Shown here: positions 57,208 to 64,000 of the stretch, in pieces | How the letters are laid out: each line of letters starts with the position of its first letter | Position numbering within the stretch: position 1 is the first letter of the stretch | NCBI GenBank assembly: GCA_046760785.1 | Contig: JBHIET010000001.1 | Span: forward strand, 1 to 64,000 | Reading direction: 5' to 3' | DNA: 64,000 nucleotides | Origin: JBHIET01 sp046760785 | GTDB taxonomy: Bacteria > Chloroflexota > Anaerolineae > B4-G1 | Made by a program: the position numbers and the translations under genes | The notes under the pieces: generated by a model | Told to the model about the DNA's origin: nothing | The model's input: only the letters and a program-made list of their open reading frames with translations | The model's database searches: none

Positions 57208-58560
57208 CTATGACGCTTGCCACAGCTTCAGATACCCGGTCAAGTCTACCGCCTCACGCGGCCCGACCAGGATCTCCCAGCCCGGCAGTTCCTCCTCGAG
57301 TTCACCCATCAGCACCGCCACGTGACCGGGGATGATCAGTTTACGGTGGCTGATCTTCCCTTCGATGCCGGTCGTCTTGACCGACTTCGCGATGCGCTCG
57401 GCGTCGAACTTGCCGGCCGCCCAGGCAGTGAGGACACTCATGCCCTCCGCATCGGCCACCAGTAGCCATCCGGGCATACCGCTCCCGTCCACCTCGTTGG
57501 CCACGGAGAAGTAGGTAATGGAGAAGTTGGTGGTGACCATCAACGGCGAGTCAGGTTTAGGCTCGTTGATCTCGTAGATACCCGGCTGCACCTGGATAGG
57601 CTCCTGCGGGTTGGTGTAGATGTTCTCCCGCAGCACCAGCAGCGCGTAAGCAGAGGCCGGCGTGAAGTGGTCGAGGACGACGAAGCCGCCGTACTTGGCG
57701 ATGTGCTGACCAGCCAGCATGTCCTCCTCCATCTGGTCGGTTGCGCCCTCGCCAGGGAAGGTGATGATGGGATAGCCCAGCGGGCGGAAGTTCTTCTTGA
57801 GGGCTAGGCGGCGCAGTTGCGTTAGTGTGATCAGCGTGCCGGTGGGGTCGCGCACGCCGGGGTCCAGTACCATATCCTGCACGCCCTTGCCCTTAATCTG
57901 CTCCGCCAGTTCGGCCAGGTCGCCCAGACCATCGGAGCTACGCACCGCCAATGGAGCCTTTGCTTCCTGCGCCAGCGCCGCCATCGGTTCCCAGTTGTCG
58001 GCAGTGGCGGCGTAGAGGAGCGGCGTCGCCCCTTCGGCCGCCTGCAGCCCCGCCTTCATCACGACCAGGTCCCCGGCGATGAAGATCAGCGGCCTGTCGG
58101 TCGCCTCCCGCACGGCCTGCACTGCTGCCGCGAAGGTGCCCGCATCGCCGGAGGCCGCCTCGACCGCGACACCGTCCAGGAACAGGTCTATCCCGACGTA
58201 ATCCACGTTGAAGCCCATAGCCGCCTGCACCGCTGCCTTCAACTCATCCAGGGGCATCGTGTCACGGACGCGCACGAAGAGGCCAGTCTTGTGATAGAAG
58301 GTCTTCTCATGGCGGAAGAGGACGGTCTCGTTGCCCACCTCGACCTTGTGTCCTGGCCCCTCCACTGCGACCAGACGGATAGGCGGAGCGGCAGCGGCCG
58401 CCAATTGTGCCTTCGCTTCCTCTGAGACGTAAGGGCAGGCAGCCAGTTCCGCCTGCTTGGCCGCCAATTTCATGGCGAAGGCCAAGCACGTAGGAAAGCC
58501 GCACTCCTTACAGTTGGTTTGTGGCAGGAGTTTGTAGATCTGAAGTCCAGTCAGTGCCAT
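57208..58560 (-). CDS. acsC: corrinoid/iron-sulfur protein, large (gamma) subunit
   Basis: 450 aa. The N-terminal [4Fe-4S] site has C17, C20, C25 and C42 (NCKECGFPTCLAF and ACPYVS). The rest is a TIM barrel and a C-terminal B12-binding domain (VPGHVAVLMGELEEELPGW near 408). It carries the methyl group from AcsE to ACS on cobalt. It follows acsD by 12 bp. Confidence 0.95.
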   Translation of the reverse strand: MALTGLQIYKLLPQTNCKECGFPTCLAFAMKLAAKQAELAACPYVSEEAKAQLAAAAAPPIRLVAVEGPGHKVEVGNETVLFRHEKTFYHKTGLFVRVRDTMPLDELKAAVQAAMGFNVDYVGIDLFLDGVAVEAASGDAGTFAAAVQAVREATDRPLIFIAGDLVVMKAGLQAAEGATPLLYAATADNWEPMAALAQEAKAPLAVRSSDGLGDLAELAEQIKGKGVQDMVLDPGVRDPTGTLITLTQLRRLALKKNFRPLGYPIITFPGEGATDQMEEDMLAGQHIAKYGGFVVLDHFTPASAYALLVLRENIYTNPQEPIQVQPGIYEINEPKPDSPLMVTTNFSITYFSVANEVDGSGMPGWLLVADAEGMSVLTAWAAGKFDAERIAKSVKTTGIEGKISHRKLIIPGHVAVLMGELEEELPGWEILVGPREAVDLTGYLKLWQAS

Positions 58561-58572
58561 TGTTCCTCCTCC

Positions 58573-59541
58573 CTACTTCTCCATCAGCCGTTCGACGAAT
58601 GCTTTGACGCGCCTCACCGTCTCCGGGTGTCGTAGGACAAGGACGTCGGCTCCGGTCTCGACGAGTGAGGTCGCTGTCAGCGTCTCCCAGAGAATGGCCC
58701 GCTCGCGCCAATCGCCCCAGGATTCCGGCACCCCCTCACCGACTTTGGCCTCCTTCTGGCGCCAGGCCTCGTAGCCGGGGGTGACCAGCATAGGTTGTTG
58801 AGTCATCTTGTCTCCCTGGAGCGCCGCGATGCGCAGGCGTTCCATCACCGAGTAGCCGTACTCCATCCCGTAGCCCAGGCCAGCCGTCGTGGGATCCATC
58901 AGAATGCGCTCCAGCGGCAACCCCATATCGGAGATGAGGATGATCAGTTGCTTGGCCAGGTTGACGTCCATCGGCGTGCGGGAGTTCACCAGGTGGCCGT
59001 GGGCCAGCGCCGCTGCGACGATGGTGCGGTAGTTCTTCTCCTCGCATAAGCCCAGCACCATCCGCTCACCGGCTGTCTCCTCGGCTACGGCCACGAGTAG
59101 CTCATTATCGGCGTCCACCTGGCCGGGGCCGAAGACCAGAAGCGGCAGGCCGGTGGCGTCCAGTACGGCGCGGGTCACGGCCCGGGCATCGTCGGCAGTC
59201 GTCGGAGTATCTCCGTCCCGGGTCAGGCTCAACTGCAGGAGGATCAGGTCTGCGCCAGCCCCCTCGGCCGCCTTGGCCCAGGTCGCCGGGTCGTTCACCA
59301 CGTCGCCCCAGGCCTCCATCAGGAGCGGCGACCAATCATCGGGTCGCCGGTCCACAATCTCTATAGCGATGCGTGGCGGGTTAGGGATCTCGCCCTCGAA
59401 GTGCAGGAAGGGCATCACTGTCTCACCGCCCACAGTGACGGTGTGACTGCGGGTGCCACCCTCGTCGGCGGTCGCACCCAGCGTCACCTCCCGCACTTTC
59501 CCCGTCCACTTCTCGATCGGAATCTCGACTGTGACAGGCAT
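58573..59541 (-). CDS. acsD: corrinoid/iron-sulfur protein, small (delta) subunit
   Basis: 322 aa TIM-barrel subunit that pairs with AcsC and holds the corrinoid at the interface. EIPIEKWTGKVREVTLGAT is at the N-terminus, DPTTAGLGYGMEYGYSVMER near 215 and SRTPMDVNLAKQL near 185. CTAAGGAGGATTTGT precedes the ATG. It follows acsB after a 339-bp gap and is 12 bp before acsC. Confidence 0.95.
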   Translation of the reverse strand: MPVTVEIPIEKWTGKVREVTLGATADEGGTRSHTVTVGGETVMPFLHFEGEIPNPPRIAIEIVDRRPDDWSPLLMEAWGDVVNDPATWAKAAEGAGADLILLQLSLTRDGDTPTTADDARAVTRAVLDATGLPLLVFGPGQVDADNELLVAVAEETAGERMVLGLCEEKNYRTIVAAALAHGHLVNSRTPMDVNLAKQLIILISDMGLPLERILMDPTTAGLGYGMEYGYSVMERLRIAALQGDKMTQQPMLVTPGYEAWRQKEAKVGEGVPESWGDWRERAILWETLTATSLVETGADVLVLRHPETVRRVKAFVERLMEK

Positions 59542-59880
59542 ACAAATCCTCCTTAGATTGCTTACTTCGATTCAAAGTAGTCTTTGACCACCAGCCTTGG
59601 CTATCATGATAGTCCTTAACTGACCGGCAGTCAAGTGATGGTCGTAGCGCCTCGCGTGTGGCATTCCTCACAAGATGCAGGGAGCGGGGGCCGCCACTAG
59701 GCGCGACGGCCCCCGGAACCTCCGAGTCGAACATCAGGCGAAAGCGTCGGTCGAGTAGGAGCGACTAAGGTGTTCTCATTAGCAGAAAAAGCTTGGTCTC
59801 GATGCGCTTCTCCACTTTGCTCCGAAGCTACTCAACCGGCGCTTATCCTGCAACCGGTGGAGGATTTATGCCACGGTGTG
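59542..59880. other. 339-bp gap between acsB and acsD
   Basis: No gene was found. The gap holds a strong inverted repeat at 59686-59714 and a 12-bp palindrome, CTATCATGATAG, at 59601-59612. It may adjust acsCD expression relative to acsB. No clear promoter was seen by eye. Confidence 0.5.
59686..59714. repeat. GC-rich inverted repeat between acsB and acsD
   Basis: GGGGGCCG (59686-59693) pairs with CGGCCCCC (59707-59714) across a 13-base loop. No T run follows on either strand, so it is not a standard Rho-independent terminator. It could slow polymerase or protect the end of the acsB transcript. Confidence 0.6.
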
Positions 59881-62163
59881 CTAGAAAAGCGGTGGCATCG
59901 TCAAGGCTGGATGCCCCTTCTCCTCCAGGAACGGGAGTAAACCTTCCACATCGGTGCAGATGGTCTCGTCGGCGATCTTGTCCAGCAAGTTTGGGTCGCC
60001 CTCCCGCTCGCAGGCGGCCTTCAGTTCCTCCGCCATGCTCTCCTTAAGGAAGGAGGACATCCAGACGATGCGCTTGAGGCCGCCATCAGCGCGGATGAAC
60101 TTGGGGCTGATGAGGAAGTACTTGCCGACGCCCATCACACCCGGCGTCTGAATACCGCCGCCGCACATGCCAGCCAGCGTCGAGAACGTCATCCCTGCTG
60201 GCGTCATGCTGGGATCCTCCCGGCTGACGACCATGAAACCGTTGGCTTCGGGGATGACCATCATGATGCACTCAAAGCAGCCACATGCCGTCATGGGATT
60301 CTCCATGATGGAGTACATCGAGACCGTTTCCACCGTGCCATGGGAGGCCGACTGTGCGTACTCGTTGATGCCGGTGAAGTACCCTTTCTCCGGCTCCAAA
60401 CACTGCCCCTTCTTAATCGGCTGGTTGGGGCCGGTAGGGTTGATCTCGTAACTGGCCTTACAGTCGAGCCAGTTGTACGCGCCGCATAGCCCCAGCCGCT
60501 GCGGGCTGACGACACAGACGTGGTTGGGCGCGAAAGACTGGCACAGGATGCAGGAATAGAAGATGTCCACCGCCTCGTCGGTCAGATCGGCCAGACGCCG
60601 GTTGCGGAAGTCATAAGCCACTCGCGCCTTCTCCAGCCACTCGGCATACAGTTCGGGGTCAGTGATGATCTTCACCTGCACCTTGTCCACGATAGCGCCG
60701 AAATCGGCGTGGAAGCGGGCGTAGAGAATGTCGCCGAAATGCCTGAGGTTGAATCCCTTGTCCGCCGCCGTCTTGGAGATGCGGATCCAGGCGATGTCTC
60801 GCTGGCCGATGTGCTGGATGCCGGAGGCGCCGTTGACGAAATAGTGGATCTGCCGCTCCAGCACCGGCTCGAAGTCCTCCTGCATCTTGCGGCCAGCCAC
60901 CTCGACCAGGATGCCCAGATCCATTGAGCCACCGTCTTCCATGTCCTCGAAGCCGGTGCCGATGACTTCGATCTTGCCGTCCTCCACCTCGTCCATCGGA
61001 CGCATCGCCAGGTACTCCCAGGCGCGGCTGGCCTTGCCGCCGAACTCGACCCGCATGTCGGCCCGGCGGACAACCTCCCCCTCGAAGGCGGAGCCATAGG
61101 CCACGGGAATGGGCACCTCGGTGATCTTGACCTTAACGCCGCGCACCTCGATGCAGCGCTGCACCAGTTTGGCAGCCCGCTCCTCGTCGTTCTCCGCCTC
61201 GATCTCGTTCCACGGCATAGAGATGACGTGCTCGTAGCGGGTGACGCCGGTGGGAAGAATCTCCGGGATGACGGTGTCGGCGATGGTGGGGAAGCCGTAG
61301 GAGATGGCCCCGGCAGCGGCAGCGTACTTCAGGTCGTCCACCTCGCCGAGTGCCAGAACGAAGGCGAAGACGCGGAACTTATTGTAGAGCAGGATCTCCC
61401 GCCAGTCGCCACCCTTCATGCCACCGAAGGTCAATGCCGACCGCGTGGCGAAGCCCAGCGCATAGATGGCGGAGATGGTGTCCCGTCCAAAGGGAACGAT
61501 GTAGGTATCATACCCCATCTCTACCCCTTCCTCGAACAACTGGTCAATGATCGAGCGCCCGTTGACGCTGCCGGAGAGGAAGACCAGGATGTTGCGCCGC
61601 TGGAGTTCCCGCACGATGCTGACGGCGGCCTCGTTCGTGCGGGCCGCGCCGACGATGGCGGCGAAGCCCGGCATGCGGCCGTCCACCAACTGGATGCCCC
61701 ACGAGCGCAACTGAATGTCGTCAATGGGGCCGTTGAGGTGGCCGTCGCCGGCCTCGCCCTCAAACTCGGGGCTGGTGAAGGAGGTGCCGCCAGCCAGGTG
61801 GAACCCAGGATAGAGCTCCGGTTGCTCTCCCAGGGCAAAACGGACGCCTTCGATGGTCTCCGTGGCCAGTAGGGTCGCCATGCCGGAGTCCAGCGTCTCC
61901 CCCAGATAGGGCACCCACAGGCTCTCATCCGGCATCGGGTGGAGGAGATTCCTGGCGTGCTCAAGCACAGGTCTCATATCGGCTAGCCGGGAGACCTCGT
62001 GCCCCATCATCCCCAGGATCACCGGCAGATAATAGGCGGTGTTGGGAAAGGCAACAGCACAGTCCTCCCCCTTCTCGGCGATGGCCTTTTCCAGAAGCGC
62101 GTCCGCCTCGGCCACGATACCGTTGGCGCCACGGATGGCGCGTGTTGCGATGTATCGAGACAT
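59881..62163 (-). CDS. acsB: acetyl-CoA synthase, bacterial type
   Basis: 760 aa, slightly longer than the Moorella enzyme and with the N-terminal CODH-binding domain that archaeal forms lack. A-cluster cysteines are visible in YSCILCQSFAPNHVC near 510-525, LGLCGAYNWLDC near 533, and the CGC motif ACGCFEC near 595-605. It joins CO from CODH, the methyl group from AcsC and CoA to form acetyl-CoA. It follows cooS by 13 bp. Confidence 0.96.
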   Translation of the reverse strand: MSRYIATRAIRGANGIVAEADALLEKAIAEKGEDCAVAFPNTAYYLPVILGMMGHEVSRLADMRPVLEHARNLLHPMPDESLWVPYLGETLDSGMATLLATETIEGVRFALGEQPELYPGFHLAGGTSFTSPEFEGEAGDGHLNGPIDDIQLRSWGIQLVDGRMPGFAAIVGAARTNEAAVSIVRELQRRNILVFLSGSVNGRSIIDQLFEEGVEMGYDTYIVPFGRDTISAIYALGFATRSALTFGGMKGGDWREILLYNKFRVFAFVLALGEVDDLKYAAAAGAISYGFPTIADTVIPEILPTGVTRYEHVISMPWNEIEAENDEERAAKLVQRCIEVRGVKVKITEVPIPVAYGSAFEGEVVRRADMRVEFGGKASRAWEYLAMRPMDEVEDGKIEVIGTGFEDMEDGGSMDLGILVEVAGRKMQEDFEPVLERQIHYFVNGASGIQHIGQRDIAWIRISKTAADKGFNLRHFGDILYARFHADFGAIVDKVQVKIITDPELYAEWLEKARVAYDFRNRRLADLTDEAVDIFYSCILCQSFAPNHVCVVSPQRLGLCGAYNWLDCKASYEINPTGPNQPIKKGQCLEPEKGYFTGINEYAQSASHGTVETVSMYSIMENPMTACGCFECIMMVIPEANGFMVVSREDPSMTPAGMTFSTLAGMCGGGIQTPGVMGVGKYFLISPKFIRADGGLKRIVWMSSFLKESMAEELKAACEREGDPNLLDKIADETICTDVEGLLPFLEEKGHPALTMPPLF

Positions 62164-62176
62164 TTTGTTCTCCCTT

Positions 62177-64000
62177 CTAACTTACCGGTACTCCGTAGAC
62201 CGCTTCGATGCGCTCCTCCAGTGGGAGCTCAAGCAGTTCCGGCATGCGCCAGTCGCCGCTCTTGCCCCACTTGCTGGGGTCGTATTCGGCCAAGCCCAGC
62301 GCGGACCGCTTCTTGTCTATGTGCTCCAGCGCCCGGCGGACGATCTCCTCCTTCTCCAAGACGAACTCCAGCTTAGCGCCGACCTTTTTCTCCCAGCCTG
62401 CGCTCAGGATTCGAGTCACGGCCTCGCTGCCGGAGATAGGATCACGGCCGCCCATGATGACGTAGGCCCCGGAGGCCACACAGTAGGTAGCGATGGAGAG
62501 AGCCTTCTCGCTCATCCACTCCGGCGCCATGCCGACGGCGGGAATATCCGCGATGTCCTCCCCTAGGCCGGTCTCGGTGGCCATCTGCGAAAGGACGGTG
62601 AGAATGCGGGAGTTATCCACGCAGGAGCCCATGTGGAGCACCGGCGGGATGCCGACCGTCTCGCAAACCTCGCGCAGCCCCGGCCCGGCTAACTCCAGCG
62701 CCGTCTCAGGGGTCATGTACCCCAGTTTGGCGCTGGCGATGGCCCCGCAGCCGGTCTCCACCACCAGGACGTCGTTCTTGATGAACTCCGTCACCACATA
62801 GTTGTGGAGTTCGTCGTGGCAGACGCGGGCGTTATTGCAGCCGATGTTGGCCACCACGCCCCGGATGCGGCCCTGGATGATGGCATCGTTGAGCGGGCGG
62901 AAGGACCCACGATAGAAACCGCCCAGCGCGTAGTCAATGTACTCGTGAGAGAAGCCAGGCACCATGGGATTGCGGACGTCGGGGATGGCCGTCTCCCCCC
63001 GCTCTGGGAAGCGGTCAATGGCCCGGCGGACGATCTCCTTGGCGATCTCCAGCGCCCTGCGCTCGTCGAACTCGATGTGCGCGGCGCCCTTGATCTTCGC
63101 CTTAGGCGAGGTGGTGATCAGTTCCGTGTGGAACCTGTCTGCCACCGGGGCCAGCCCTTGCATGATACACTGGATGTCCACAACCATCGCCTCGACGGCG
63201 CCGGTGAGGATGGCCAGTTCCTGCTGCAGGAAGTTGCCCGCCAGGGGCACCCCTTGTCGCATCAGCGTCTCGTTGGCGGTGCAGCAGATGCCGGCCAACT
63301 GGATGCCCTTGGCCCCCTTGCTCTTGGCGTATTCGATCAGTTCGGGGTCCAGCGCTGCCGCGACGATCATCTCGGAAAGGGTCGGCTCGTGGCCGTGAAT
63401 GATGACGTTGACCATGTCCTCGCGGAGCACGCCCAGGTTGGCCTCGGTCAGCACCGGGGCGGGCGTGCCGAAGAGGATGTCCGAAAGGTCGGTGGCCAGC
63501 ATCGAGCCGCCCCAACCGTCGCTCAGCGCGCAGCGCAGCGTCTGGTCGAGGATGTGCTCAGCGTCCTGGTCATTGCCGATGTTGGTGCGGTGGAGCATCT
63601 CCACCACCTCCCGGTCTATGCTACGGGGAGCGATTCCCACGTCGTGCCAGATCTGCTGTCGCTTGACCGGGGCGCGCTTCAAGTAGAGGAGTTCCCCCTG
63701 GGTCTTGCCAAACTCGGCCAGGGCCGCCAGGGCCACATCCCGTGCCAGTTCCTCCAGCGGCTGTCCATCGGCCTTGACACCCAGGTACCCGGCCACCTCC
63801 ACCAACTTGAAGGGGTCACGGACCCCATAGTCGGGCGCGTGCCCCTCGGCCGCCTCCAGCAGCGTATAGGCCAGGTCGCGACCGTGGTCGGAGTGGGCCG
63901 ATGCACCCGCCGCCACGGCGCGGGCGAAGTTGCGGGCCGCTACTGTGTCGCGCGTCGCCCCGCAGACCCCGCGCTCTGTTTTCCCCGTCAGGCGACAGGG
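62177..64000 (-). CDS. cooS: carbon monoxide dehydrogenase catalytic subunit (partial)
   Basis: 607 aa visible; the 5' end is cut off by the window. The open frame continues from residue MAAGAS upstream to base 64000 as PCRLTG, RGVCGATRDT and AARNFARAV, which is the cluster-binding N-terminal region of CODH. C-cluster residues are visible: HGHEP near 180, GCNNARVCHDE near 376, ETGCGAIASAKLG near 407 and HMGSCVDNSRI near 447. It reduces CO2 to CO for ACS. Bacterial CODH is about 640-670 aa, so some 35-60 residues are missing. Confidence 0.95.
   Translation of the reverse strand, partial: PCRLTGKTERGVCGATRDTVAARNFARAVAAGASAHSDHGRDLAYTLLEAAEGHAPDYGVRDPFKLVEVAGYLGVKADGQPLEELARDVALAALAEFGKTQGELLYLKRAPVKRQQIWHDVGIAPRSIDREVVEMLHRTNIGNDQDAEHILDQTLRCALSDGWGGSMLATDLSDILFGTPAPVLTEANLGVLREDMVNVIIHGHEPTLSEMIVAAALDPELIEYAKSKGAKGIQLAGICCTANETLMRQGVPLAGNFLQQELAILTGAVEAMVVDIQCIMQGLAPVADRFHTELITTSPKAKIKGAAHIEFDERRALEIAKEIVRRAIDRFPERGETAIPDVRNPMVPGFSHEYIDYALGGFYRGSFRPLNDAIIQGRIRGVVANIGCNNARVCHDELHNYVVTEFIKNDVLVVETGCGAIASAKLGYMTPETALELAGPGLREVCETVGIPPVLHMGSCVDNSRILTVLSQMATETGLGEDIADIPAVGMAPEWMSEKALSIATYCVASGAYVIMGGRDPISGSEAVTRILSAGWEKKVGAKLEFVLEKEEIVRRALEHIDKKRSALGLAEYDPSKWGKSGDWRMPELLELPLEERIEAVYGVPVS

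Noticed and set aside
59423..59734. Minus-strand 103-aa frame over the acsB-acsD gap
   Set aside because: It runs out of frame into acsD, has no good RBS and no recognisable features.
1..64000. tRNA, rRNA or IS elements
   Set aside because: Gaps were scanned by eye for T-arm-like motifs, transposase motifs and terminal repeats. None was convincing.

Overview
The window is one long block of metabolic genes, all read from the minus strand, so transcription runs from base 64000 towards base 1. Codon use, RBS-led short gaps and many 1-20 bp overlaps indicate bacterial operons. The gene content is that of a strict anaerobe using the Wood-Ljungdahl (reductive acetyl-CoA) pathway. ACS is the long bacterial type, and MetF/MetV/HdrABC/MvhD gene sets resemble the methylene-THF reductase of acetogens such as Moorella. 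Fused and split HdrA proteins, remnants of Uma2 and RelE genes, and many short degenerate tandem repeats suggest a Chloroflexota-like (Anaerolineae or Dehalococcoidia type) genome, but that placement is an inference. No rRNA, tRNA, CRISPR array or intact IS element was seen.

Layout in transcription order. (1) 64000-51233: carbonyl branch and methyl transfer. cooS (cut by the window end), acsB, acsD, acsC, a RACo-type activator, a radical SAM protein, a decayed RelE toxin gene, a CooC nickel ATPase, acsE and folD. (2) 51148-45667: hdrC-hdrB-hdrA(type 1)-aminotransferase-hdrA(type 2). (3) 45640-34850: a GNAT gene, hdrC-hdrB, a fused double HdrA, an HdrA with an inserted GltD-like NAD(P)H domain, an HdrD-like protein and a type 2 HdrA. 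(4) 34806-32683: a solitary N6-adenine DNA methyltransferase. (5) 32520-28476: mvhD, an FrhB/FdhB-like iron-sulfur protein and fumarate reductase B and A subunits. (6) 28407-11345: double HdrA, mvhD, HdrA-GltD-HdrA, a selenocysteine mvhD, metV, two histidine kinases, metF, two response regulators, metV, metF and an HdrC-HdrB fusion. (7) 11275-259: a Uma2 remnant, a second CooC-type ATPase, a secreted C39-like protein, two-subunit fumarase, 2-oxoacid:ferredoxin oxidoreductase (korDABC), and tandem type 1 plus type 2 HdrA.

How it fits together. CODH/ACS, the corrinoid protein and AcsE make acetyl-CoA from CO2 and methyl-THF. FolD and MetFV supply methyl-THF. KorABCD, fumarase and fumarate reductase form part of a reductive TCA route. 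Thirteen HdrA modules, three HdrB, three HdrC (one set fused) and three MvhD proteins link these steps to ferredoxin and probably NAD(P)H by flavin-based electron bifurcation. No hydrogenase large or small subunit, no formate dehydrogenase and no formate-THF ligase is encoded here.

The strongest new observations are: an mvhD gene whose conserved cysteine codon is UGA followed by a SECIS-like hairpin (19565-20023); HdrA proteins carrying an internal GltD-like oxidoreductase; short tandem repeats inserted in frame at the same loops of several HdrA paralogues; an HdrA whose C-terminus was lost at such a repeat and which now runs into its neighbour; and signal-transduction genes embedded between two metV/metF pairs.
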